64,000 bases of DNA from Enteractinococcus helveticum (GCF_001657475.1 NZ_LXEY01000006.1:1-64000); one strand, 5' to 3'. Shown: positions 34,923 through 44,038, numbered from the stretch's first letter. Made by a program: numbers and translations. The notes: generated by a model not told the origin, from the letters alone.

Positions 34923-36476
34923 TGTCTCAGGACTTGGGTGACAGTTCTGTATCAAGACTTCGGTGACGCTTGGTGTCTCAGGACATCGGTAACACTATGA
35001 CTGGTTGGCTCGGTTTTGGAACCGGTATCGGGCCTTGGAAATGGCCTGGTATCTGGTACCTGCTGATGGCCATTCATATTCAGCGATGATCTCTCCGACG
35101 GTGGTGGCAAAGATGATGCGTTCCGGGTTCCAGTCGGCGATGATAATGCGGCTGGCCATGGCCCTGGTGACAGAAAATAATGTGCCTGCAAAGTTGACTA
35201 CCCCGTTGGTATACACGCGGAGCTGCCGGGTACCGGTGGCTCCGGGATGTTGAATACTGCCGGTGACCTTCGGCTGGCAACTCGAGGCCTGTTCGGAAGC
35301 TTTGGTCGCGGTGGCCTCCCAGAGCACGCTGAGATCGGTGATGCCTTCGTGGGCTGGCAACTCAGCCCCCAGTTCGGGTGAGACGGTTACTGGAATCTCT
35401 GGATCGATCGGTTGTGGCGCAGGTCGGGGTGCTTCGGCTACCGGGGTGGCATCCCAAGCTTGTTGCGGGGTGATCCGCCCAGCAAGGGCCTGATGTCCGC
35501 GCTGTGTGTTGTAGTAGCGGTCAAACTCATCGACCTGGGCTTGGAGCTCTGCGCACGTGGCGGCCAAGGGTTGTTTGTCCAACCATCGGAACAACGTTTG
35601 ATGGAACCGCTCATTTTTGCCTTGGGTGGTTGGGCGACCAGGCCTTCCGGTGATCGGCTCGACACCTAGTGTTTTGGCATACGCGGTCAGTTGGCCGATC
35701 CAGCCCATCCGTTCAGGATTCAACGCCGCTCCGTTATCGGTCAACAGTCGCTGTGGCACCCCGGCAGCAGCGATGCCTTTGCGCATCACCGCTACCGCAT
35801 CCTCCCCATTTTCAGATGGGGCGACATGCGAGGCGATAGCTTTACGCGAATGGTCATCTTCCAGTTGGAAAATCACACACTTGCGTCCACCCACCAGCAC
35901 GTACTCGGTAGCATCCAACTGCCAACACGCATTGGGCGCTGGATAGACAAACCGCCGGTACGCAGCCCGGGGCTTCTTGTTGGGATGGACTCGGGCCACC
36001 TGACGTTCTCGGAAGATCCGTGCCAAGGAGGCTACTGCTGGTGGCTGTAAGCCCATGGCCAGCATTTTGTCATGCACACTGATCGGCCCGTGATCCCAAC
36101 CCGAGGCTTCCAGGGCTTTGCGCACCGCGACCGCCTGATCTTTGACGTCTTCGCTGATTTTGGTGGGCGAGGTCTTGGGTCGACGAGACCGGGGCTCCAA
36201 GACTGCGGCTTGACCCTCGTTGCGTGCCCGAGCGCGCAGGGCATAGAAGGTTTTGCGACTGATGCCATGTTCAGCACAAAACGCGGTCACACTGCCACGG
36301 GGTGCGTCCTTGGGCCAATTAGCAATCGCCAGACGGATACGAGCATCAACAGGTTCATTATTTTTGGTCACCCATCAATCAGAACCGACCCGAAATCTTC
36401 TGGAAGTGTCACCACCACAACCCCCAGAACTGTTACCGATGTCCTGAGGTAGAACTGTCACCGATCTCCTGCGACA
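34923..36476 (-). mobile_element. IS481-family insertion sequence
   Basis: The element is bounded by TGTC...GACA ends. The left end reads TGTCTCAGGACTTGGGTGAC and the right end, inverted, TGTCGCAGGAGATCGGTGAC, both followed by AGTTCT. Each end has a second internal copy of the CAGGACATCGGTAACA motif next to the transposase gene. I find no clear target duplication. It abuts the truncated PEPCK-like gene, suggesting a deletion on one side. Confidence 0.8.
34995..36371 (-). CDS. IS481-family transposase
   Basis: The 458-residue transposase has an N-terminal helix-turn-helix (GSVTAFCAEHGISRKTFYALRARARNEG) and an rve integrase core with the DDE residues: Asp in WQLDATEYV, Asp in LLTDNGAALN and Glu in GKNERFHQTLFRWL. 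A C-terminal extension of about 100 residues follows. The frame is intact, so the element may be active. Confidence 0.93.
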   Translation of the reverse strand: MTKNNEPVDARIRLAIANWPKDAPRGSVTAFCAEHGISRKTFYALRARARNEGQAAVLEPRSRRPKTSPTKISEDVKDQAVAVRKALEASGWDHGPISVHDKMLAMGLQPPAVASLARIFRERQVARVHPNKKPRAAYRRFVYPAPNACWQLDATEYVLVGGRKCVIFQLEDDHSRKAIASHVAPSENGEDAVAVMRKGIAAAGVPQRLLTDNGAALNPERMGWIGQLTAYAKTLGVEPITGRPGRPTTQGKNERFHQTLFRWLDKQPLAATCAELQAQVDEFDRYYNTQRGHQALAGRITPQQAWDATPVAEAPRPAPQPIDPEIPVTVSPELGAELPAHEGITDLSVLWEATATKASEQASSCQPKVTGSIQHPGATGTRQLRVYTNGVVNFAGTLFSVTRAMASRIIIADWNPERIIFATTVGEIIAEYEWPSAGTRYQAISKARYRFQNRANQS

Positions 36477-36484
36477 TAACAAGT

Positions 36485-37111
36485 TTAAAGACAATTAATG
36501 ACGCACCGTGCCCGGCTTATACCCATACCTGGCCAGCACCTATTGGCGGAAATTCTAAGTGTGTCGAGATTGCCGGTAATGTGCACGCCACGAACAAAAA
36601 ATTCTGGGTTTTCAAGGGTATCGAATAAATGTATCCCGACCCGAGCCATACGGATCATATGGAGCACGACAGTGCGGTCGTCAGTCAGCTGCACCCCAGC
36701 AGCAAACGGTGCCAGCGGCGTTCCTGGCACCGCCATAAGATAAGGGACTACGTAAAGCGTCTTGTGTGTCGCTGCATTGTTCATTCGCGCTTTGAGCGTA
36801 GCAACGACTTCATCTGCTGGATACCAGTTGTTGTACACGCCACGATCAGCTTCGCGGCTGGTGGCAACAACGGTGCGTTCTTCTGATCTGGCGGTGTCTT
36901 GCCGGTGAGATCGAGCGTAGTAACACCCTTCTCCTGCCGGTAATAACTCTTCGGCGTCGAGGGCTTCTTGGATGAGGCGGGCATCATCAGTGGCAGTGAT
37001 GACTTCGACCCTGGACGGGGTAGTGATGGCCACCCACTCATGAACGAACTCCCGGATTTTCGGGGAGGTGATCGTTGGCAGCTTCAGTTGTTGATCGGTG
37101 TCAGTGTTCAT
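36485..37111 (-). pseudogene. GTP-dependent PEP carboxykinase-like gene, 3' part lost
   Basis: The 208-residue product matches only the N-terminal third of GTP-type PEPCK: KIREFVHEWVAI, a YYARSHRQDTARSEERT segment with the conserved Arg, NNWYPADEVVATL, and TLYVVPYLMAVPGTPLAPFAAGVQLTD. Full enzymes have about 600 residues, and all nucleotide and metal motifs are missing. The end lies nine bases from the IS481 boundary, so the insertion or a linked deletion removed the rest. It is quite divergent from housekeeping PEPCK and may be a paralogue. Its ATG overlaps the stop of the upstream PNPOx-like gene by four bases. Confidence 0.75.
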
Positions 37112-37782
37112 GGGATTGGTGCTCCTGAAATGATGTCGTGAACTGCTGTAATAGGAACCAACAAGGTTGCTGAAGGACGGAGTAGACCGTGTTTGGCAGC
37201 AAAGGCGACTGCTGCATCTAAGACGTCGCCGTGCTGGTGGACCTCGGGGGTGCCCACAAAACTGTATCCTGTGGCGGTTTCAGGATTGATAACGGATACA
37301 ACGGCTTGAGAACCGTTATGGATATTTACCAAGTGCTGACTCCTGAGCTGCTCGTGATAGATCAGGGTGTGATCATCAAGTACTCGTAGGGACGGCCTCG
37401 GCGAGATATCGGCCCTGCCGTGAGGGGTGACGGTGGTGAGGAGTGGAAGGTGTGTCGATAGCATCTGCTGCATCGGTGCTGATAAATCAATGACGCCTTG
37501 GAGTTTGGCATTTAACTGGTCATAGTCAACGGTCGGGCCTTGAGTAAAGGATGGGCCCTGGGTTGGCGGGCCTGCCCTGAATGAAGCGTCAAGAAAGCGT
37601 TCTAATTTCCTGGAATCTTCTCCGCGGAGAAAAACTACGAGCAGTCGTAAAAGATTCTGCATTACTGCAGGGGGGTCTGCAGAGGTTACTAAAAGTTTCA
37701 TTGCCCGTTGATGATCACCAGAGCGTACTTGTTGGAAGATACCGATCGCTTCCAGCCAGGCTCCTTCACATGCCCTGTGCAT
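37108..37782 (-). CDS. PNPOx-fold protein with helical N-terminal extension
   Basis: The 224-residue protein has a helical N-terminal part of about 90 residues without known motifs and a C-terminal split-barrel domain of the pyridoxamine-phosphate-oxidase-like type (LLTTVTPHGRADISPRPSLRVLDDHTLIYHEQLRSQHLVNI, then AVVSVINPETATGYSFVGTPEV). It should bind a flavin or similar cofactor; no reaction can be assigned. It is translationally coupled to the truncated PEPCK-like gene and divergent from nrdI. Confidence 0.6.
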   Translation of the reverse strand: MHRACEGAWLEAIGIFQQVRSGDHQRAMKLLVTSADPPAVMQNLLRLLVVFLRGEDSRKLERFLDASFRAGPPTQGPSFTQGPTVDYDQLNAKLQGVIDLSAPMQQMLSTHLPLLTTVTPHGRADISPRPSLRVLDDHTLIYHEQLRSQHLVNIHNGSQAVVSVINPETATGYSFVGTPEVHQHGDVLDAAVAFAAKHGLLRPSATLLVPITAVHDIISGAPIP

Positions 37783-37856
37783 CGTTAGCCACTCCTATTC
37801 GACTTGGTGAGGGATACTGCTAGACACTATATGTTCGTGATCTCGAAGTAAAAACT

Positions 37857-37885
37857 TTGACAAGACGAACATTTAAGGTCATATT
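37857..37885 (+). promoter_or_regulatory. Promoter of nrdI-nrdE
   Basis: TTGACA at 37857-37862 and CATATT at 37880-37885 are 17 bases apart, 94 bases upstream of nrdI. Just before them, ACACTATATGTT (37824-37835) resembles half of an NrdR box, though weakly. Confidence 0.55.
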
Positions 37886-37978
37886 AGTGAAGGCGCTAAA
37901 TGATGTGGTTGGATTTCAGTCCATGCGCAACATATGGGCTTCTGTGTGATTGTTTAGACGGAGCGAAAGGAGGATGCG

Positions 37979-38503
37979 ATGCTCAAATTGAAGCGGGGGG
38001 TTGCTGCCCCGGTGCGAGAGCTCACCATTGAGGAGTCACCTGAACTGGTTCTTTTCTCCAGCGTGTCAGAAAATACTTTGCGTTTTGTGGGACGGCTTGG
38101 CCGCCCGGCCGTGCGCATACCTCTCAGGCCGCGAGTAGATGGTGGCATCCGGGTGTCTCGCAGATTTGTGTTGGTGGTGCCCACCTACGGTAGCGGGGCG
38201 CTTGCTGGTGCAGTGCCCAAACAAGTGAACGCGTTTCTTAATGATCCAGTGAACCGAGGGCACCTGTGCGGGGTCATTACTGCAGGGAATACGAACTTTG
38301 GTGAGGATTATTGTCTTGCCGGACGCATTATTTCAGCTAAGTGTCAGGTGCCGGAGTTATACCGATTCGAATTATTGGGCACCCAGCAGGATATTGAACA
38401 AGTAAATAGTGGCCTGACCCGCTTTTGGCAAAAATTGCATCAACGCCATCAAACCGCGAAAGGAATATCATATGACGACCAATATTCAACAGGCCACTGG
38501 TGA
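37979..38503 (+). CDS. nrdI: Flavodoxin-like NrdI
   Basis: The 174-residue protein is the flavodoxin that helps assemble the dimanganese-tyrosyl cofactor of class Ib ribonucleotide reductase. Family motifs are [24 protein letters not shown] for FMN phosphate binding, LVVPTYGSG and [27 protein letters not shown] lies just upstream of the start. The N-terminus is slightly longer than usual. Its 3' end overlaps nrdE by 32 bases, which is common in actinobacterial nrdHIEF operons; nrdH is absent here. Confidence 0.92.
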   Translation: MLKLKRGVAAPVRELTIEESPELVLFSSVSENTLRFVGRLGRPAVRIPLRPRVDGGIRVSRRFVLVVPTYGSGALAGAVPKQVNAFLNDPVNRGHLCGVITAGNTNFGEDYCLAGRIISAKCQVPELYRFELLGTQQDIEQVNSGLTRFWQKLHQRHQTAKGISYDDQYSTGHW

Positions 38504-39629
38504 GTCCGGGATCGGCTCCAGAAAGGACTACCACGCGCTAAACGCCCAACTAAACCTGTTGGCTTTGGACGGGACTATTCAGTTTGAGAAAGATCATGAG
38601 GCTGTTAAGCGCTATGTGGCTGAACATGTTGTTCCGAAGACGCGAACGTTTCCGAGCGTGCTGGAACGCTTGGAATGGCTGGTCGATCATGACTATTATG
38701 AACCAGACTTCCTTGAGGGTTATACTGATGCGTTTCTAATAGCGCTGCATGAGCAAGCTTCTCAAGCGCGGCATGAGTTTGCAACGTTTTTGGGTGCTTT
38801 CAAGTTTTTCACCTCATATGCGCTGAAAACTTTTGATGGCACAACTTACCTGGAAGGTTTCGAAGAACGGGTCGTAGCGACAGCGCTGTTCTTGGCACAG
38901 GGTGATGAATCCCTTGCCATCCGCCTTGTCGAGGAAATGCTGACAGGTCGCTTCCAGCCGGCAACACCAACATTTCTTAACGCAGGCAAGGCCCAGCGTG
39001 GTGAATTGGTCTCATGCTTCTTGTTGCGGTTAGAAGACAATCTTGAATCTATCGGACGCAGCGTGAATTCGGCACTGCAACTGTCGAAACGTGGCGGTGG
39101 CGTGGCCTTGCTACTCACGAATCTGCGTGAGGCTGGAGCACCGATCAAAAAAACAGAACATCAAGCATCCGGGGTCGTACCCGTGATGAAAATCCTTGAA
39201 GATTCATTTTCATATGCGAATCAGTTGGGCTCGCGTCAAGGTGCCGGAGCGGTCTACTTGCACGCGCATCATCCTGACATCATGCGTTTTTTGGATACTA
39301 AGCGAGAGAAAGCCCACGAAAAGATCCGCATTAAGACCCTTTCTTTGGGCGTGGTGATTCCCGATGTCACCTTCCATCTTGCGAAAACCAACAAGGAAAT
39401 GCACCTGTTCAGCCCGTATGACGTCGAACGAGAGTACGGCATACCGCTGTCTGATCTGTCAATGACACAACATTATGAGGAGATGGCCACTGGCGTCAGA
39501 CAACCCACATGGCTTCAGCCACATAACGAGGAAGTGAAAAAGACTATTGCTCCACAAAACTGCTCCCCCACAGCTAGCCGATGCACCACTGCTGCCGTCA
39601 AACGCGAAAGGTTCCGATGTGGCAGCTGA
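38472..39629 (+). pseudogene. nrdE: Class Ib ribonucleotide reductase alpha subunit, truncated
   Basis: The frame encodes 385 residues, of which about 340 match NrdE: the N-terminal [16 protein letters not shown] block, [21 protein letters not shown] with a catalytic Cys, [22 protein letters not shown] and [22 protein letters not shown]. After about MTQHYEEM (near 39485) the match ends and an unrelated tail of 45 residues leads to a stop. Full NrdE is about 700 residues, so the radical-site Cys, the C-terminal reducing Cys pair and all of nrdF are lost. AAAGGAATATC precedes the ATG. The break is directly followed by a metal importer operon. Confidence 0.9.
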
Positions 39630-40359
39630 CGTGCTGTCGATTGACAATCTGCATGTGTCATACGGTGGGGTCAAGGCCGTCAGCGGGCTGAGTCTCCGGG
39701 TATCGGCTGGACAGATGACCTGCATTGTTGGCCCCAACGGCTCTGGCAAATCCAGCACTCTTAAAGCGGCGCTGAATTTGGTTGAGCACTCCTATGGCAC
39801 CATCCGGTTTTTTGGCCAGCCCCTCAGAAAAGTCCGCAACCGCATCGGTTATGTGCCGCAGCGTTCCACAATCGACTGGGACTTCCCGATTAATGTTTTT
39901 GACACGGTTTTATTGGGTACTTACCCTAATCTGCGCATCTTTCAACGTCCTGGCTCCGAACATCGTGAGCTTGCAGCGCAGGCGCTGGCACGAGTACGCA
40001 TGACCGCATTCTCTGACCGGCAAATCTCAGACCTTTCTGGTGGTCAGCAACAACGCGTTTTTATTGCCCGCGCCCTCGCTCAACAGGCCGACATCTTCCT
40101 GCTGGACGAGCCGCTGGTGGGCATTGATGCCACTAGCGAGGCCAACATCATGGGGATCCTGACCGAACTGTGCGCCAGGGGTAAAACCGTGGTGATGGTC
40201 CATCACGATCTGTCCACTATCGAACGGTATTTTGATCACATCATTATGGTCCATCATGTACTGGTCGCCCAAGGTCCCGTCCCCCAGACACTGACCGCCG
40301 ACAACCTCAAACAAACTTTTGGGGCAAACTTGCTGGGTTTGCCAGAGTCCACGGAGTAG
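39619..40359 (+). CDS. Mn/Zn-type ABC transporter ATPase
   Basis: The 246-residue ATPase has Walker [11 protein letters not shown], the Q-loop in [14 protein letters not shown], a block typical of the manganese/zinc/iron family (MntB, SitB, ZnuC), signature LSGGQQQR, Walker [12 protein letters not shown] and switch His in MVHHDLS. The GTG at 39619 has GAAAGG seven bases upstream; a TTG at 39547 in the same frame is less likely. The 5' region appears to have been joined to nrdE, so its own promoter may be lost. Confidence 0.88.
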   Translation: MAADVLSIDNLHVSYGGVKAVSGLSLRVSAGQMTCIVGPNGSGKSSTLKAALNLVEHSYGTIRFFGQPLRKVRNRIGYVPQRSTIDWDFPINVFDTVLLGTYPNLRIFQRPGSEHRELAAQALARVRMTAFSDRQISDLSGGQQQRVFIARALAQQADIFLLDEPLVGIDATSEANIMGILTELCARGKTVVMVHHDLSTIERYFDHIIMVHHVLVAQGPVPQTLTADNLKQTFGANLLGLPESTE

Positions 40360-40362
40360 TGC

Positions 40363-41262
40363 ATGGAATTTCTTAACGATCTCATCAACTACCCGCACCT
40401 GGCTCGCGGCGCCATCACTGCTGTGGTCATTGGCGTCACTTCTGGAGTGGTCGGTTCGCTGATCATTCTTCGCGGCCTGTCACTGATGGGTGACGCCATT
40501 TCCCACGCCGTCATGCCTGGCATTGCCGTCTCATTTCTCCTCGGAACCAATGTTCTCGTCGCAGCTCTGGTATCGGGACTGCTCGCAGCCGGCGGTATTG
40601 GTTTCATCAACAGTAATTCGCGATTAAAACGTGATACCTCTATCGGGATCGTATTCACAGCATTTCTAGCAGCAGGGGTGTTACTCTGGGCTCGCACACA
40701 CTCAGCGATGACACTTGAAGCGGTGCTCTTTGGTGATGTGCTTTCAACCCGTCCGTCACAAATGTGGCAGTCCATTGTGATCGCCGTGATCATTATCGGG
40801 CTGGTAGTGCTGTTTTATAAACAATTACTCATCACCACCATGGACTCAGAAGTAGCCAAAGCCTTTGGCTTCCCCACCAAAGCTATTCAGTACTCGGTCC
40901 TAATTGGCTTGGCCGTCGTCACCGTATCGGCGGTCCAAACCGTGGGAGTCATTCTTGTGGTGGCCATGCTGATCACGCCCGCAGCGACCGCATTCTTATG
41001 GATCAAAAAATTCTCCACCATGATGTGGCTAGCCGCACTGTTGGGGATGGTCTCATCCATCGCCGGCATGTATTTCAGCTATCGCTGGCAACTGCAATCC
41101 GGCCCTGCCATTGTACTGGTGGCCTTCACCATGTTTCTTTTCACTTTCTTCTTCAGTCCGAATCAGGGCTTTTTCTGGACACAACTCCGCAAAGTCCGCG
41201 AACGTCACCATCTTAAAATCACTCAATCAACAAAAGCAGCGAAGGACTACACATTTTCATGA
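40363..41262 (+). CDS. Mn/Zn-type ABC transporter permease
   Basis: The 299-residue permease has about eight helices and the family blocks GVVGSLIILRGLSLMGDAISHAVMPGIA and SVLIGLAVVTVSAVQTVGVILVVAMLITPAATA (ABC-3 family). It starts three bases after the ATPase stop and overlaps the lipoprotein gene by four bases. It forms the channel for divalent metal, probably manganese (inference from the RNR neighbour). Confidence 0.92.
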   Translation: MEFLNDLINYPHLARGAITAVVIGVTSGVVGSLIILRGLSLMGDAISHAVMPGIAVSFLLGTNVLVAALVSGLLAAGGIGFINSNSRLKRDTSIGIVFTAFLAAGVLLWARTHSAMTLEAVLFGDVLSTRPSQMWQSIVIAVIIIGLVVLFYKQLLITTMDSEVAKAFGFPTKAIQYSVLIGLAVVTVSAVQTVGVILVVAMLITPAATAFLWIKKFSTMMWLAALLGMVSSIAGMYFSYRWQLQSGPAIVLVAFTMFLFTFFFSPNQGFFWTQLRKVRERHHLKITQSTKAAKDYTFS

Positions 41263-42188
41263 ACAAACACTGGATCATCTCACTGACTACCGTCGGCGCT
41301 CTCATGTTGACCAGCTGCAGCTCGGGCGATGAGCAAGCCACGGATAGCACAGACACAATCCAAGCGGTATCGACATTTACTATTCTCAGCGACATCGTGG
41401 CGGAAGTTGGTGGCGACCATGTGACGGTGCACAATATTGTGCCCGTGGGCAATGACCCGCACGAATACGATTCCACCCCAGAAGACACCAAAGCGATGTC
41501 TGATGCTGACGTATTTTTCTATAATGGGCTCAACCTTGAAGGCGGCGAAAACGGCTGGGCATCACGCATGGTTGAATCCGTGGGCCTGGAGGACGATAGA
41601 GTGGTTGAAACCACCGATGGCGTTGAGCCGATGTATCTCACCGATGAGGAGTCGGAGCATTCCATCAACCCGCATGCCTTTCTAGACCCAAGGGTCGGCA
41701 TGATCATGGCCGAAAATGTTGCCGACGGGCTCATTGATGTTAACCCGGATAACGCTGATGAGTACCGCCAAAACCTCGAGAGTTTCTTGGAACAGTTGAC
41801 TGATATAGATCAACGGTACCAGCAGGAGATTGGTGATCTCGAAGAAGATCGTCGCGTGCTTGTAACGTCGGAGCGCGCCTACCAGTACATGGCAGATAGC
41901 TATGACCTACTTGAAGGATATATCTGGGCGGTTGACACCGATGACATCGGCACTCCCGAGCAGATGATTTCCGCAATCGATTTCGTCAACGAACACAAGC
42001 CCCCTGCACTGTTCGTGGAATCGAATGTAACCCCCGGACCGATGGAAACCGTGTCAGAAGAAACCGGCGTAGAGATTTATGCCACCATCTTCTCCGACGA
42101 GCTCGCCCCCGAAGGTGAACCCGGCGACACCTACCTTGACTTTCTAGAAGAAAACCTTAGAAACATTTCCGAAGGATTACAACAATAG
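41259..42188 (+). CDS. Metal-binding lipoprotein (PsaA/MntA type)
   Basis: The 309-residue cluster A-I substrate-binding protein has lipobox LTSC (Cys20) and the metal-ligand motifs VGNDPHEYD, INPHAFLDPR, a Glu in FVESNVT and an Asp in IFSDELAPEG, the His-His-Glu-Asp set of Mn/Fe binders. There is no His-rich loop, which argues for Mn rather than Zn. It overlaps the permease stop (ATGA). It delivers metal to the permease. Confidence 0.92.
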   Translation: MNKHWIISLTTVGALMLTSCSSGDEQATDSTDTIQAVSTFTILSDIVAEVGGDHVTVHNIVPVGNDPHEYDSTPEDTKAMSDADVFFYNGLNLEGGENGWASRMVESVGLEDDRVVETTDGVEPMYLTDEESEHSINPHAFLDPRVGMIMAENVADGLIDVNPDNADEYRQNLESFLEQLTDIDQRYQQEIGDLEEDRRVLVTSERAYQYMADSYDLLEGYIWAVDTDDIGTPEQMISAIDFVNEHKPPALFVESNVTPGPMETVSEETGVEIYATIFSDELAPEGEPGDTYLDFLEENLRNISEGLQQ

Positions 42189-42243
42189 ATTCATCACGAA
42201 GACCCCTGAGAGAAACACGCTTCAGGACCGAGGAAAACTACCT

Positions 42244-42336
42244 ATGAGCGTTGAATCAGAACTGTATCACGCAGGCATGCGACTTCCAGGCTCGCATGGA
42301 ACAGTGCTCCGCCGAGGCATCAGCTGCTTTAAGTAG
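42244..42336 (+). CDS. Possible 30-residue peptide after the metal importer
   Basis: An ATG with GAGGA nine bases upstream opens a 30-codon frame (starts MSVESELYHAGMRLPG, ends GISCFK). It has no recognised family and may be a remnant. Confidence 0.25.
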   Translation: MSVESELYHAGMRLPGSHGTVLRRGISCFK

Positions 42337-42400
42337 AACATCTGCCTAGTAGACAGCGTAGAGAAAATCACCGAAAAATAAGGCACTCTCTTACCTGCAG

Positions 42401-42595
42401 ATGAGAGTCTCATGCTCGCTGCTCCTAGGGGATTTGGGATGGAAAAGAGCGACGGCCGAAGAAGAAAACGCACTCCTGAACTCTGACGAACCCACACACG
42501 TTGAGGTTGATGCGGTCACCGGCGACATCATCAGCGTCGAAAAACGCGAAGACGACGTGATTCCGGCGAATTTCGGGGGCTCAGCACACAATTAA
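42401..42595 (+). pseudogene. PepSY-domain C-terminal remnant
   Basis: The frame ends with HVEVDAVTGDIISVEKRED, the typical last strand of a PepSY domain, but only about 35 residues are domain-like, and the start (MRVSCSLLLGDLGWK) lacks a proper signal or RBS. It looks like the tail of a decayed PepSY protein. Confidence 0.4.
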
Positions 42596-42604
42596 ACGCA
42601 CAAA

Positions 42605-42722
42605 TAGGGCCGTAGGACCCGCACTGAATCAGGGCTAGTTACCCTACTGCTGGAACCTATCGCCTGGTGGGCACCGAAGATCGCCCCCAAGGTGGAAGGT
42701 CGGGCCCGAGTTTTTATCTAAA
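42605..42722 (+). promoter_or_regulatory. GC-rich structured leader ending in a palindrome and T-run
   Basis: The 118 bases before the small membrane-protein gene contain several possible GC-rich pairings (GGGCC near 42607 with GGCCC near 42707) and end with the palindrome TCGGGCCCGA followed by GTTTTTAT. It could be a leader RNA with terminator. I do not recognise a known riboswitch class. Confidence 0.35.
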
Positions 42723-42743
42723 GACCGCAAGGAGGTCGTCTTC

Positions 42744-43031
42744 ATGAATACATCACCCAAGCGCATCCTGTGGTGGGGGGTTGGATTCCTCATCTTGGGT
42801 GCGATTGCTTTTTATATGTACACCAGCGTCGGGTTCCAAACTGGCTTGGCCTCCACCCAGACAAGCCAAGCTTTATGGTTCTGGCTATTTAACCCAGTAT
42901 TAAACATCATTCAAAACGCGGCGTTTCCAGTAGGAGCAGCGCTGATCGGAGCGTCAGTCGTGATCCAATACCTCACGGCACCCCAATCGGCACTGAATCA
43001 ACAGCAAACACAACCCGACGAACTCTCGTAA
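42744..43031 (+). CDS. Small two-helix membrane protein
   Basis: The 95-residue protein has two hydrophobic segments (ILWWGVGFLILGAIAFYMYTSVG and AAFPVGAALIGASVVIQYL) joined by a Thr/Gln-rich loop, and a polar Gln-rich tail. The function is unknown; similar small proteins are common in Micrococcales. AAGGAGGT lies seven bases upstream of the ATG, and this site sits in the loop of a small hairpin (GACC/GGTC). Confidence 0.7.
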   Translation: MNTSPKRILWWGVGFLILGAIAFYMYTSVGFQTGLASTQTSQALWFWLFNPVLNIIQNAAFPVGAALIGASVVIQYLTAPQSALNQQQTQPDELS

Positions 43032-43298
43032 ATATACGCACCATCTCAACGACCCCTACCGCTCGTGTGATAGAACCCGGCTGTACCGGATCTTCAGCAA
43101 TCCTCTGACCGCTTGACTATCGCAGCAGAAAAACCACTAGCTTCTCGACAGTTCTACATCCTGTACCAGCACGTATACCTATGAAACGCAACTTCGTGTG
43201 GCAGTTTCAGCTGGCGCTCTAGTTCGTTGCTGCTTGGCATGCGCTGTGCCCGGGCAGGCTGGAACTAGAAGGTATTACGAACACAGCTGGGGTCGTGT

Positions 43299-43595
43299 TT
43301 AGTGACCTGGTTGCTGTTCTGCGTGTTGGAGGTATTCGGCAAAGTCCGCGTCGCTGAGGTATCCAGCAGCGTGCATTTCTTCGATGGTCATGGCATGAGC
43401 TGGGCTGAGCAATCCCAGCATTGGGCCATCCGGTCCTTGGATGGGTTCGGTGAACGTGATATCGCCGAGGATGTCATGTTCGCATCCTAAGTCCAGAGCC
43501 CGTTGAAATTGCTGGTCAAACTCCACGGCATTGATCTCTTCGATGTAGGGACACGGTTCTACTGGTGGCGCGGAAATCTCCGGCCCTGCATACAA
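43299..43595 (-). CDS. Acidic protein of unknown function
   Basis: The 98-residue frame is acidic, with helical segments such as MTIEEMHAAGYLSDADFAEYLQHAEQQ at its end and no membrane segment. I do not recognise it. The TTG start at 43595 is uncertain: the same frame is open further upstream to about 43690, where it would overlap the frameshifted membrane-protein gene on the other strand. Confidence 0.45.
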   Translation of the reverse strand: MYAGPEISAPPVEPCPYIEEINAVEFDQQFQRALDLGCEHDILGDITFTEPIQGPDGPMLGLLSPAHAMTIEEMHAAGYLSDADFAEYLQHAEQQPGH

Positions 43596-43982
43596 CAGGA
43601 ACTCGTCACGGGGCTCTGCCTCAAGACCCTGGGGTCCGTGGGCGACAATGGGCTTCGAAAATCCCGCCCATCCACTGGGTGGTGGTACTTTTGGGATGGA
43701 TTTACGCGCTGATAGGCATATTTATTTACGGCAATTTCGTGCTCACCACGCATGATGTCGGGGATGCGTGTCGTGCCGCTGGATATGTCTATGAGCCAGC
43801 ATGGTATGCCGCAGCCCCATCGAGACCACTATTCCCCATCAGTTACCCCAGCCGCTCACGATGACCTCGTGCCCGGCTGGGTCAATCCGGTCTTCGCAGT
43901 CGCCGCGTTGTGCTTCCTCGCAAGCATCATGTTTTTTATCAGCGCTGGCGCACGACATTTTTACAGGAACCTGCGGGCATGA
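43565..43982 (+). pseudogene. Two-helix membrane protein with frameshift
   Basis: A first frame (43565-43864) contains HWVVVLLGWIYALIGIFIYGNF and a Cys-containing extracellular-like segment (GDACRAAGYVYEPAWY). It stops after SYPSRSR, while the next frame continues with DDLVPGWVNPVFAVAALCFLASIMFFI and ends at 43982. Together they give a plausible protein of about 140 residues with two helices. One base change near 43850-43860 explains the break. Confidence 0.5.
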
Positions 43983-43985
43983 TCT

Positions 43986-44023
43986 GTGAATCGAAGCTTT
44001 GTTTGGCGGTGTTTCACCGCTGC
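43986..44023 (-). repeat. Dispersed repeat family 1, copy D
   Basis: On the minus strand, GCGGTGAAACACCGCCAAAC, then AAAGCTTCGATTCAC, aligns with copy A at 45390. It lies just before the lipoprotein gene at 44039. Confidence 0.4.
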
Positions 44024-44038
44024 GTGAAAGTTGGTTTT

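Noticed and set aside
37824..37839. NrdR box upstream of nrdI
   Set aside because: Only the first half matches the NrdR consensus and no second box at the usual spacing was found, so it is mentioned in the promoter entry but not listed as a site.
42605..42722. yybP-ykoY manganese riboswitch after the metal importer
   Set aside because: The conserved loop sequences of that class could not be found; left as an unclassified leader.
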